Shown here piece by piece: positions 45,557 through 53,293 of a DNA stretch of 64,000 nucleotides. A program made the position numbers and the translations under genes. The number at the start of each line of letters is the position of its first letter. Within the stretch, counting starts at the first letter, position 1. The stretch covers positions 62,001 to 126,000 of the forward strand of contig LJZR01000008.1 in the NCBI GenBank assembly GCA_001314865.1, in the 5' to 3' direction. Source of the stretch: Phormidesmis priestleyi Ana (lineage in GTDB: Bacteria; Cyanobacteriota; Cyanobacteriia; Phormidesmidales; Phormidesmidaceae). The notes under the pieces were generated by a model. It worked only from the letters and a program-made list of their open reading frames with translations, did no database searches and was not told the origin of the DNA.

Positions 45557-46024
45557 GTTTGGCGATTCCCTAATTCCATGTTCTTTGAAGGGTCAACCAC
45601 AATCATCTTTAGCTTGTCCACAGAACTGCCCTCTTTCCAGTAACAACGATCACATTAGATAGCAAAAAATAAACAAAAGTAATCTAGGTCTTGATTCAAC
45701 ATTTCGTAGTTATAGTTTTCATAAAGTTCTAAGTAGTAAATCTTACAGAAGATGGCATAATAAGGCAACTTATATTAAGTGCTGATAAGTGCTGAATGGG
45801 TTTATTGGCAAGCGTTCCGTACTTTCACTGAGATCCCATAAACAATTATTTAAGAGTTATCTTATGTGTGTATAAATGACTTAAGTAATAGTTGCTAAGG
45901 CATCATTTAAGTAATCATAAAATTTGAAATCCAACGAAAAGCTTCAATAAACAGCAAAAAAAAAATCTCCGGCTGTAAAGCCGGAGATTTCTTTCTTGTT
46001 AGGATAGATTTTATTGAGAAAATC
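45557..46024. other. 468-bp intergenic region without a gene
   Basis: A+T-rich and no supported open frame. At the right it holds the terminator described separately; elsewhere I see nothing beyond short A-tracts. It is upstream of the c-di-GMP gene (minus strand) and downstream of the PPC-domain gene (minus strand). Confidence 0.5.
45963..45990 (-). terminator. Intrinsic terminator (12-bp perfect stem, GTAA loop)
   Basis: AAATCTCCGGCT (45963-45974) pairs perfectly with AGCCGGAGATTT (45979-45990) around GTAA. On the minus strand it is followed by a run of T (complement of the A-tract just before 45963), giving a classic terminator for the gene ending at 46025. On the plus strand a weaker T-rich tail is present too. 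Confidence 0.85.
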
Positions 46025-47002
46025 CTATCTAATCATCGCCCTTGTTGGCGTAACTCCCGAGATCGTCAAGGTGTAGTCAAATCGGCCACCGCCATTGTTT
46101 TGCCAGCCCGTTAGCTGACCTGTTCTGTTTAAAATGGGGTCGTTGTTGTAGCTAGTCACCACTGCAAAGTACAGATCGGTGCGAGGAGCCACCATGGCGT
46201 TGATGGTAGACTGCGTGCTGTCACTGCGATCATCTGCGGAGGCAATTAAATTGCCTTGGCGGTCAAACACAAATAGCTGCGAGTCATCGCTGGTGTACAA
46301 ACTGCCCGTCATCACTTGGGTGACATCTAAGTTGATATCAATGCGATCGCCTAGTCGTGCGACAAAGCCATACACCTCATGTCCAGAGCCAACATGCCCT
46401 GACACCACATTGAGCCCATTGTTTAAGTCAATTGGCGCAGCAGGGGTGAGTCCTGGTATGGCATCGATACTGACTGGTAGGCTGAAATCAACAGACTCAG
46501 TAATTAGCTCAGTAGAATATTGATTGTTTGTCGCCTCAGCAACAGCTGCTTCCCAGCCTAAGGGCCGTACTCTCTCGGAGTCGGTAGATACTGAACCAGT
46601 AAAGATTGAGTCAGTAGAGATTGCAGATTCTAAAATGTAGGGGTCGGTGCGATCGCAGGCTAGTGAATCAATAACAATCGCATTTTCAGTCCGATAGCGC
46701 TCTAGCTGACGACGCAGCTCCAGCATATGGTCGCGTTGTGCGGTAGTGGTTTCATCCTGTGCGACCAGCGCGCCGACAAGTGCGATCGCACCATCCCAAT
46801 TATTGGCACAAATCGCCTTGTCAAGATTAAACAAAGTGATGCTTTGAGCTGTTCTAGGCGCTGTTTTTAAAGCTGGGTTTTGTGCTTGGGCGGGCGCTGT
46901 GCTGGTGGTAAGTACGCTGGAAGCGAGGCCCAATCCGGCCAGCAGCCAAGCGCTTGCCTGACGTCGCCAAGTCCGTTGCTGCTGGGGTTTAGATCCGCTC
47001 AT
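46025..47002 (-). CDS. Exported protein with PPC-like domain
   Basis: 325 residues. Tat-like RR near the start (RTWRRQASAWLLAGLGLASS) then a hydrophobic h-region and AQAQ cleavage site. The N-terminal ~90 residues after the signal include CANNWDGAIALVGALVAQ. The C-terminal PPC-like beta domain runs ~205-315 (GHEVYGFVARLGDRIDINLDV, SQLFVFDRQGNLIASADDRS, DLYFAVVTSYNNDPI). ATG 47002 has AAAGGAGA a few bases upstream. It is a likely second member of the PPC group with 38523-39431. Confidence 0.75.
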   Translation of the reverse strand: MSGSKPQQQRTWRRQASAWLLAGLGLASSVLTTSTAPAQAQNPALKTAPRTAQSITLFNLDKAICANNWDGAIALVGALVAQDETTTAQRDHMLELRRQLERYRTENAIVIDSLACDRTDPYILESAISTDSIFTGSVSTDSERVRPLGWEAAVAEATNNQYSTELITESVDFSLPVSIDAIPGLTPAAPIDLNNGLNVVSGHVGSGHEVYGFVARLGDRIDINLDVTQVMTGSLYTSDDSQLFVFDRQGNLIASADDRSDSTQSTINAMVAPRTDLYFAVVTSYNNDPILNRTGQLTGWQNNGGGRFDYTLTISGVTPTRAMIR

Positions 47003-47201
47003 GGTTCTCCTTTAAATGTTGTTGATTGAGATATGGGATAAAGAACATGTATCCAAGTTTGATTGATTCGGCCTAACCTCGGCGCTAGCTGACGATATAA
47101 GACGGGCACATTATGTTTGCCCTCTCCGTACAATCCCCTTTAAATAACGGTTTCAGTATGCCCCGGTCACTCTTGCGCGAACAATCGCAGATAAACCCAG
47201 A

Positions 47202-48908
47202 ATGGAAGAAACATTAAAGCTGCTTGTCGTTGACGACGAGCCCGACAATTTAGATCTGCTGTATCGAACTTTTAGAAGAGACTTTCAAGTATTCAAAGCA
47301 AAAAGTGGCGCCGAGGCGCTAGATCTTTTAGATGCTCAAGGAGAGATGGCCATTATTATCTCCGATCAGCGGATGCCCAAAATGAATGGCACAGAGTTTT
47401 TAAGCTATACCGTTGAACGCTTTCCCGACACCATTCGGATGGTGCTCACAGGGTATACCGATGTTGAAGACTTAGTCTCTGCAATTAATTCGGGAAAGGT
47501 TTTTAAATACATCACCAAGCCCTGGAACCCAACCAAGCTAAGAGAGGTGATTTCTCAGGCTGCTGAAACCTACCGTGTGATTAAGCAACGTACCCGCGCC
47601 TTGGGGCGATCGCTCGCGCAGGAGTCTTTAACCAACGCCATTATGACGGCGGTGCGCGGATCTCTCGACTACAGCAGCACTCTGCAAACCGTTGTACAAG
47701 CGCTGGGACAAGCATTTGAAACCGATTTGGCGATTCTTTACCCAGTAGGTGTATCAGCAGATGATCAGAACCCTTGGGAACCATTAATCTATCGGCCTGC
47801 TTGTCCACCTCAGGATATTGAAACGGCTACTGATATTAACGGGTTGCTTAGTCTTGATTTGGAAGAGCTACCGCCGCTACACCAAAGCTTAGAGATTTTC
47901 TCGGAGCCGGTGAATATTGGGTCTATTCAGGCGACCAGAATTGTTGTTCCTTTTTTGGAGCAGGGCAAGCTGATAGCCACCATTTGCCTGTATAAACAAA
48001 CCCAGGATAAAAAGTGGGCTAACAATGCGGTAGAGCTGCTTAAAAATGTGTCTGAACAAATTGCCCTGGCGATGTCTCATTCTAAGCTGTACCAATGTCT
48101 GCATCGCCAGTCGGTGCAGATGCGAACAGAACTTGATGTAGCCAGAAAAATTCAGAGCAACTTGCTCCATCAGAGCTGGCCCGATGTCCCTGGGATTAGA
48201 ATTCAGGCCAGGTGTGAGCCTGCTCGTGAGGTGGGCGGCGACTTTTTTGAGGTGTTTATGCATCCTCAAGGCGATGTCTGGTTGGTTGTGGGCGATGTTT
48301 CAGGCAAAGGCGTGCCTGCGGCTCTTTTTATGGCCAGCGCCATTTCGGTTTTGCGGCGTGAGCTGGCTCAAGAAACATCGCCAGAGCCCGAACAGGTTAT
48401 GCGCAATCTCAATCACAGTCTGTCCAATGACTTAATGAGCAACAACTGCTTTATTACCATGGCGATTATTCGATATCGTTCTCATACTCGCGAGCTGGTA
48501 TATGCCAACGCTGGTCATGTGTATCCGATCGTATGGCCGCATCAGGCGGTCGTAGCCCGCCGTCAACAGCAAAATACAGAGGCCGAACCCATTACACCGA
48601 CCTATTTAGATGTGAGAGGTGTGCCGGTTGGCATATTGCCGAGTTGGCACGCCAAGTCAGGCAAACTTCAGCTATCGCCGGGAGATGTGATGCTGCTCAC
48701 TAGCGATGGCATTACAGAAGCCACGGTGCCGACGCATCGAGGTGGCAACGGCAGCTGCTCTATGCTCAATCAAGAGGGGCTTTGGGACTATTTGCAACAG
48801 CAGCCTGCCGATTTGGATTTAGACCATTTACTTGCTTATATTCATTTACCTGAAGGCGAGCAGGCAGATGATCAAACTATTTTGTCACTGGAGGTGATGT
48901 CATGCTAA
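47202..48908 (+). CDS. REC-GAF-PP2C (SpoIIE/RsbU-type) phosphatase
   Basis: 568 residues. The receiver domain at 5-120 has phosphoacceptor Asp55 (IISDQRMPKMNG) and Lys in FKYITKPWNP. A GAF domain covers ~145-305. A PP2C/SpoIIE phosphatase domain runs ~335-565 with REVGGDFFEVF, VVGDVSGKGVPAALFMA and LLTSDGITEA metal sites. It would dephosphorylate an anti-sigma-factor antagonist in a partner-switch module. Its stop overlaps the next gene by 7 bp, so the kinase partner is coexpressed. ATG 47202. Confidence 0.92.
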   Translation: MEETLKLLVVDDEPDNLDLLYRTFRRDFQVFKAKSGAEALDLLDAQGEMAIIISDQRMPKMNGTEFLSYTVERFPDTIRMVLTGYTDVEDLVSAINSGKVFKYITKPWNPTKLREVISQAAETYRVIKQRTRALGRSLAQESLTNAIMTAVRGSLDYSSTLQTVVQALGQAFETDLAILYPVGVSADDQNPWEPLIYRPACPPQDIETATDINGLLSLDLEELPPLHQSLEIFSEPVNIGSIQATRIVVPFLEQGKLIATICLYKQTQDKKWANNAVELLKNVSEQIALAMSHSKLYQCLHRQSVQMRTELDVARKIQSNLLHQSWPDVPGIRIQARCEPAREVGGDFFEVFMHPQGDVWLVVGDVSGKGVPAALFMASAISVLRRELAQETSPEPEQVMRNLNHSLSNDLMSNNCFITMAIIRYRSHTRELVYANAGHVYPIVWPHQAVVARRQQQNTEAEPITPTYLDVRGVPVGILPSWHAKSGKLQLSPGDVMLLTSDGITEATVPTHRGGNGSCSMLNQEGLWDYLQQQPADLDLDHLLAYIHLPEGEQADDQTILSLEVMSC

Positions 48909-49345
48909 AAACCGAGTTAATTGTCCCTAGCGACTTAAGGTTTTTAGAGGTGGTGGAGCATTGGCTGCTAGAGTCTTTGCAGCTAGAAATTGGCCAAGAG
49001 CTAGACTGGACCGGCGTTAAAGGACGGCTGCGCCTAGTGGTGGTGGAAGTGTACTCCAACATTGTGCGGCATGCTCATAATGAACAGCCTGACCTTCCTG
49101 TGCTCATTCGGATTGAGCTAGAAGATAACAATCTTTCCTTGGAGGTGTGGGATCAGGGTAAGGGCTTTAAGCTAGATGACTATGCTGCGCCCATGCCCGG
49201 TGATTTTCAAGAAGGGGGCTATGGCTGGCTGATTTTGCATCGAATTATGGATCGGGTAGAGTATCAGCTGAGGGTGGGAGGCGATCGCAACTGTCTGAAG
49301 CTAGAGAAAGACTTGGCCGCGACCGCAGCTGGCCCAACTGGCTAG
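48902..49345 (+). CDS. RsbW/SpoIIAB-type anti-sigma regulatory kinase
   Basis: 147 residues, HATPase_c_2 fold: VVEVYSNIVRHAHNEQ (N-box with Asn), LEVWDQGKGFKL (G1) and GGYGWLILHRIMD (G2 loop). It is the Ser/Thr kinase side of a partner-switching system and would phosphorylate an STAS antagonist; no STAS gene is in the window. It overlaps the PP2C gene by 7 bp and so is translationally coupled. The next region is a tandem repeat and hairpin shared with the convergent dipeptidase. Confidence 0.85.
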   Translation: MLKTELIVPSDLRFLEVVEHWLLESLQLEIGQELDWTGVKGRLRLVVVEVYSNIVRHAHNEQPDLPVLIRIELEDNNLSLEVWDQGKGFKLDDYAAPMPGDFQEGGYGWLILHRIMDRVEYQLRVGGDRNCLKLEKDLAATAAGPTG

Positions 49346-49410
49346 TCCAATCGGCTAGTCCAATCGGCTAGTCCAATCAGCTCTAGTCCAATCAGCTCTA
49401 GTCCAATCAG
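49340..49410. repeat. Tandem repeats CTAGTCCAATCGG / CTAGTCCAATCAGCT
   Basis: Five units of about 13-15 bp (GGCTAGTCCAATC, then CAGCTCTAGTCCAAT) begin at the end of the RsbW-type gene. They are non-coding apart from the last codons of that gene (PTG, then stop). Confidence 0.75.
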
Positions 49411-49458
49411 CTGGCCCACTGGCTGAATACCGGTGAGTGCTAACCAGCGAATAAACAC

Positions 49459-49496
49459 GGCAACGCCCAGATGGTTTAGATCATTTGGGCGTTGCC
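49459..49496. terminator. Hairpin between convergent genes, 11-bp stem
   Basis: GGCAACGCCCA (49459-49469) pairs with TGGGCGTTGCC (49486-49496), with a 16-nt loop. It lies at the convergent 3' ends of the RsbW-like gene and the dipeptidase gene and could terminate both. The right arm is part of a duplicated segment (49481-49497 repeated at 49498-49514), so the stem may be a by-product. U-tract support is weak. Confidence 0.4.
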
Positions 49497-50200
49497 ATCA
49501 TTTGGGCGTTGCCATATTGGGCGATCGCGCCGTTTCCTACCTGCCATGCCCATAGCTGGTCGCCCGCCGAAAAATGCCACCATTCATTGGGGTGCTGGCG
49601 AAAGCCAGCGGCGCTCATGGCATTAGCGAGTAAGCGGCGGTGAGCCTGGAATTTCGCCGCTTGGGGATGATCACTGCTGGCAAAGTGATTAGGATAAGAA
49701 CGGGGCGAGATTTCATCAATGGCCGATCCCATATCCACTGTTTGACCGGCGGCGTTAACCAGGGTCAGATCCACCGCTGCTCCGGTGCTATGAGGGGGCG
49801 GCGTCGCTGGATTAGGGCTAGGAACCGCCCAAAATTCGGTGACTTTGGCTTGAAAGTGCGATCGCGCCTGATCGCTTAAGCTTGCAATATCTAGCCCTTG
49901 TTCCCGTACCAGCGACTCAAACGTATAATCCACCATAAACTGCTGCACAGCAATGGGTCGGTAAGCGTCAAAAATTTTCAGCCGCCAGCCAGGGCGATCG
50001 GTTTGCAGAGAGGCCTGAGCCTGAATCAATTTTGCCACGACGCTCTGCCGTAAAAAGTAGGGCGAAAGCTTGCCGTAGGGGGCTCCTAGCGCCACATACG
50101 GGTGCGGCGTTACGACCGCAAACTGTTCTAGCGGGATTGGCACAACCGCTTCGCCGCAGTCTTGAATGGGAACTTGCTGGTAGGGTTTTACGATCATCAA
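49481..50200 (-). CDS. VanX/DdpX-like D-alanyl-D-alanine dipeptidase
   Basis: 239 residues. The M15D zinc dipeptidase motifs are present: RLKIFDAYRPIAVQQFM, PPHSTGAAVDLTLV (H137, D144) and NEWWHF (E206, H209), giving the zinc ligands and catalytic Glu. It cleaves D-Ala-D-Ala, probably in peptidoglycan turnover or recycling, since no vanHA context exists. The C-terminal GNAQMMATPK tail sits in a 17-bp duplicated DNA stretch that includes the stop codon. ATG 50200. Confidence 0.88.
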   Translation of the reverse strand: MMIVKPYQQVPIQDCGEAVVPIPLEQFAVVTPHPYVALGAPYGKLSPYFLRQSVVAKLIQAQASLQTDRPGWRLKIFDAYRPIAVQQFMVDYTFESLVREQGLDIASLSDQARSHFQAKVTEFWAVPSPNPATPPPHSTGAAVDLTLVNAAGQTVDMGSAIDEISPRSYPNHFASSDHPQAAKFQAHRRLLANAMSAAGFRQHPNEWWHFSAGDQLWAWQVGNGAIAQYGNAQMMATPK

Positions 50201-50226
50201 TTGATTTGTTATGAGCGAGCAGCCAC

Positions 50227-50283
50227 ACTAGCCGCCACTCTGTACTAGCCGCCACTCTGTAACTAGCCGCCACTCTGTACTAG
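50227..50283. repeat. 17-bp tandem repeat ACTAGCCGCCACTCTGT x3
   Basis: Three copies (one with an extra A) run from the dipeptidase upstream region into the stop codon of hisH (50280-50282, minus strand). Confidence 0.8.
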
Positions 50284-50921
50284 GCGGCAACTGGCTGTCC
50301 TTGGCGGACAGTACTCACAAAGTTGCTGAGGATCTGCAAGCCAGCGCTAGAAGACTTTTCGGGGTGAAACTGCATCGCCATGAGGTTGTCTTGGGCGACG
50401 GCAGCAGTCACCGTTTGACTACCATGGGTAACCGTTGCGGCATTGATGCTCGCGTCGGTGGGTGCAGCGTAAAAAGAATGAACAAAGTACACCCAAGCGG
50501 CGGGCGAGATACCTTTAAAAATAGGGCAGTCGGGTTGAGTGAGCGTGAGCTGGTTCCAGCCCATATGCGGAATGGTCAAGCCGGGTTCGGGGCTAAACCG
50601 CCGAATGGTGCCCGAAAAAATGCCGAGTCCCTCTTCGGTTCCTTCGTCGCTGCCTTCAAATAAAACTTGCAGACCTAAGCAAATGCCTAAAAAAGGCTTG
50701 CCACTGCGGGCAATGCGGCGAATGGGCTCGATTAGATTGCGCGATCGCAAATGCTGCATTGCTGGGTCAAATGCGCCTACTCCGGGCAACACAACCCCAT
50801 CTGCATGTTCTAATTGCTGCACAGAGTCGGTTACTAGCGTCGTCGCTCCGGCAAATTGCAGACCCTTACAGGCAGAATGTAAGTTGCCCATGTCGTAGTC
50901 AATGACGGCAATAGTAGTCAA
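50280..50921 (-). CDS. hisH: Imidazole glycerol phosphate synthase, glutaminase subunit
   Basis: 213 residues. The triad type I amidotransferase that feeds ammonia to HisF in histidine synthesis. VVLPGVGAFDPAM, GICLGLQVLFEGSDEG (Cys81), VYFVHSFYA and MAMQFHPEKSSSAG (His and Glu of the triad) are present. The start is TTG 50921 because the conserved N-terminus (IAVIDYDMGNL) begins there and no ATG/GTG is available. HisH normally reads IDYG; here it is IDYD. hisF is not adjacent. Confidence 0.95.
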   Translation of the reverse strand: MTTIAVIDYDMGNLHSACKGLQFAGATTLVTDSVQQLEHADGVVLPGVGAFDPAMQHLRSRNLIEPIRRIARSGKPFLGICLGLQVLFEGSDEGTEEGLGIFSGTIRRFSPEPGLTIPHMGWNQLTLTQPDCPIFKGISPAAWVYFVHSFYAAPTDASINAATVTHGSQTVTAAVAQDNLMAMQFHPEKSSSAGLQILSNFVSTVRQGQPVAA

Positions 50922-51022
50922 AATGAAGTGTACTCGCGATGAAACGATGGATTGATTATATCTATATATTGTTTCAGTACTTTATTTCAGTACCTTGATT
51001 TCAGTACCTTGTTTCGGTCATT

Positions 51023-51622
51023 GTGATTACCGCGATGAAAAATGGCCCAGTTCTGATTACCTCTTTTCGGCCTTGGCGAGTTCAGCAGCGCTCTAACGCT
51101 GCCAATGACTTGGTGGCCGAACTCAACAGCCGCCGCCGACTGCCCGCAGACACGGTTTGGCTATCCGAGGTGCCCGTCAGCTTTGATGTCGCACCGATGT
51201 ATGTGATTAGCCAGATTGCGCAGCATCGTCCTCGGCTGGTCGTCTGCTGTGGCATGGCCGAAAACCGCCGTCTTTTATCCATAGAAAGACAGGCCGTAGA
51301 AAGGCGAGTTACTACGAGCCCAGCCGAAACCAAAGCGGCCAATAAAGTGCCTAACCAAATTCACACCTCAGCTGATTTGTCCAATCTATTAGAAGGCACT
51401 CGACTGAGCGAAATCAGTGATGATGCAGGCCAGTATGTTTGCAACCATCTGTACTACCGCGTCTTAAGCTTTCTTAATAAATCAAAATGGGAAACAATGG
51501 GGGTATTTATACATATTCCAATATTAAGCCATGAGAATAAAAAGCTAATTCAAGATGATTTTGTCAGTATTGTTGCTAAGTTAGCGGCTCAAAGCTATTG
51601 CAGCCCCGATAGCGCAGCTTGA
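51023..51622 (+). CDS. Peptidase C15 (pyroglutamyl-peptidase I)-like protein
   Basis: 199 residues from GTG 51023 (or 195 from ATG 51035). The N-terminal VLITSFRPWRVQQRSNAAN and VWLSEVPVSFDVAP resemble the substrate-binding region (F.P.G....NPS). The catalytic Cys is in GQYVCNHLYYRVL and the His in FIHIPIL. Similarity to canonical Pcp is partial: the F.PFG...NPS core is degenerate. The motif order suggests a cyanobacterial divergent C15 member; activity is uncertain. It starts 100 bp downstream of hisH start, divergent. Confidence 0.7.
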   Translation: MITAMKNGPVLITSFRPWRVQQRSNAANDLVAELNSRRRLPADTVWLSEVPVSFDVAPMYVISQIAQHRPRLVVCCGMAENRRLLSIERQAVERRVTTSPAETKAANKVPNQIHTSADLSNLLEGTRLSEISDDAGQYVCNHLYYRVLSFLNKSKWETMGVFIHIPILSHENKKLIQDDFVSIVAKLAAQSYCSPDSAA

Positions 51623-51951
51623 TTAGGGCTGTAGTAGCTTTGTACAATCAATATGTTGTTTGTATGAAGGATGAAAATATTTGACAGTAATTGTTGTTAT
51701 TTCTGTGAATTTAGTTGGAAACACCGAGCTTAACTAGCTGCAAACCATATGGTTTCCGTATTTTTCTCTAAGGCTTAAATGTTGATATTGTGTTGATATT
51801 GCTGATTTGTTAAGTTTTTTCAAAGAAGCGATAAAGGGGTTTTCACCACAGCTTTAGCCACATCTTCAAAGACTTTTAAAACGCTTCCTAATTAGATGTA
51901 TTTTTCTTGATACGGTAGGGCATTATCTGAGCACAGTTCCATGAAAGTCTG
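51623..51951. promoter_or_regulatory. Intergenic region with a 14-bp perfect palindrome
   Basis: No gene in this 329-bp stretch. AAACCATATGGTTT (51742-51755) is a perfect palindrome about 200 bp before the unknown gene at 51952. Size and position fit an operator, but a chance or regulatory role cannot be told apart. A run of GTTGATATTG... is duplicated near 51.78 kb. Confidence 0.3.
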
Positions 51952-52461
51952 ATGCCACATACACTTGCCCTGATTCAAGAAAAACTCTTGGCCAGCTGTT
52001 TTCTCTCTGCGTTTAACGCTCAATCTATTGATTCAATAGATTTGGCCGCTGATTTTTTGACTCATCACAAACAGACTGAGCTGTCGTTGAAAGGCTTGCT
52101 GCGAGAGGTTCGATTAAATAATAGAGTCGGACTTATCTCTCGAATTAACTGCTGCTTTCCAAAAGACACAAGGCTCACAGCTAAAGAGGCTCTACATTGT
52201 GCAGAGTTACTCAATCATTTATTGGTTCATTCAAAAGTATTTGTTGTTCAAGATATTGATGGCGACCAACGATATTCTTTCAGGATGGATACGTTGCTTC
52301 AAGGCTCTTGCGACAGAGAGAATATTGCTCGTTTTTTAGACGACATCACCGTAGATGTGGAGGTGCTTTTACACTTTTTTCAGGGTCATCCCCTAGCACC
52401 TGATGAGCCATCAAAATTTTCAGCCAAAGCACTGGTGAAACCACGTCTTACTGCGGCTTAA
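51952..52461 (+). CDS. Unknown protein, 169 residues
   Basis: I do not recognise this protein. ATG 51952. It is mostly helical and soluble, without signal or membrane segments: the N-terminal MPHTLALIQEKLLASCFLSAF, a middle RINCCFPKDTRLTAKEALHCAELLNHLLVH, and an EVLLHFFQGHPL end. The acidic/charged composition and normal codon pattern (several GCT/CTT-rich stretches like its neighbours) support a real gene. Neighbouring unknown gene 52563-53042 lies 101 bp downstream on the same strand. Confidence 0.55.
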   Translation: MPHTLALIQEKLLASCFLSAFNAQSIDSIDLAADFLTHHKQTELSLKGLLREVRLNNRVGLISRINCCFPKDTRLTAKEALHCAELLNHLLVHSKVFVVQDIDGDQRYSFRMDTLLQGSCDRENIARFLDDITVDVEVLLHFFQGHPLAPDEPSKFSAKALVKPRLTAA

Positions 52462-52562
52462 TGGCTGTCTAAAGATATAAATAATCATCTAAATAATCAT
52501 CTAAATAACCGTCTATTAGCTAGCCGTTAATCGTAAAACTCTATTGGAACTTATAGAAACTA

Positions 52563-53042
52563 ATGATGAACAAGCCGCTGTATTTAGAGTCACCAGTGCC
52601 TTTGGCGATCGCACAAATGGGAGAAATGCGATCGCTCCAGGGTAAATTTTCTAAAATCATTGCTCATGCCGATACCTCGCTTTCGACCTCGCTTTCGACC
52701 TCGCTTCCGTCTGAGGTGTTGTTCAGTATCGATATTTGCTGTCAACTCACTCCAAACCATTCGACTGAGGTAATGCAGCATCATACTAAAGAACTCAATA
52801 TCAGGCTGAATTGCTTGAGCTTAACCGCTGAAGTCAATACATCGCCTAATTGCGTTTTGTCTTTTCAAACCCGTTTGCCTGCACAGGCAAGTGCTGATGA
52901 GCTTTCTCAAATGCTAGATGCGATCGCTCAAGACCTCAATATGTTTCGTGCCTATGCTAATTTGCATCTGATTGCGCTACCGGCAGACTGGCGTAAGCCC
53001 TATCAAGATAACTCGCCCGACTGTAGCTGTCGGCTCATTTGA
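52563..53042 (+). CDS. Unknown protein, 159 residues
   Basis: Not recognised. ATG 52563, with a HIP1-like GCGATCGC in the coding sequence. An unusual TSLSTSLSTSLP segment at residues ~38-49 comes from a 12-bp DNA repeat. It has three Cys-containing motifs (DICCQL, RLNCLSL, DCSCRLI at the C-terminus). No signal peptide or membrane helix. It may pair with the upstream unknown gene. Confidence 0.5.
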   Translation: MMNKPLYLESPVPLAIAQMGEMRSLQGKFSKIIAHADTSLSTSLSTSLPSEVLFSIDICCQLTPNHSTEVMQHHTKELNIRLNCLSLTAEVNTSPNCVLSFQTRLPAQASADELSQMLDAIAQDLNMFRAYANLHLIALPADWRKPYQDNSPDCSCRLI

Positions 53043-53293
53043 GTCGCTGGTTTAATCTGGGTCAGGCTGAATCTGGGTCAGGCTTAATTTGGGGCGATTG
53101 ACAGCGATTGACAGTGATCTAAAGCGATTCGACGCATTCGAGGCAACGCAAGCTCGATGCAAAGTGGTGTTGCAAAAATGAATAGTAGAGGCCGTATTCA
53201 GTAAAAATAGAGAGTACAAAATTCTTTGCATTGTTTGCCTTTGCACTTTTGTTCTCTCATTTTTTTTGTCCTCATATTTTTGGATCTGAATCT

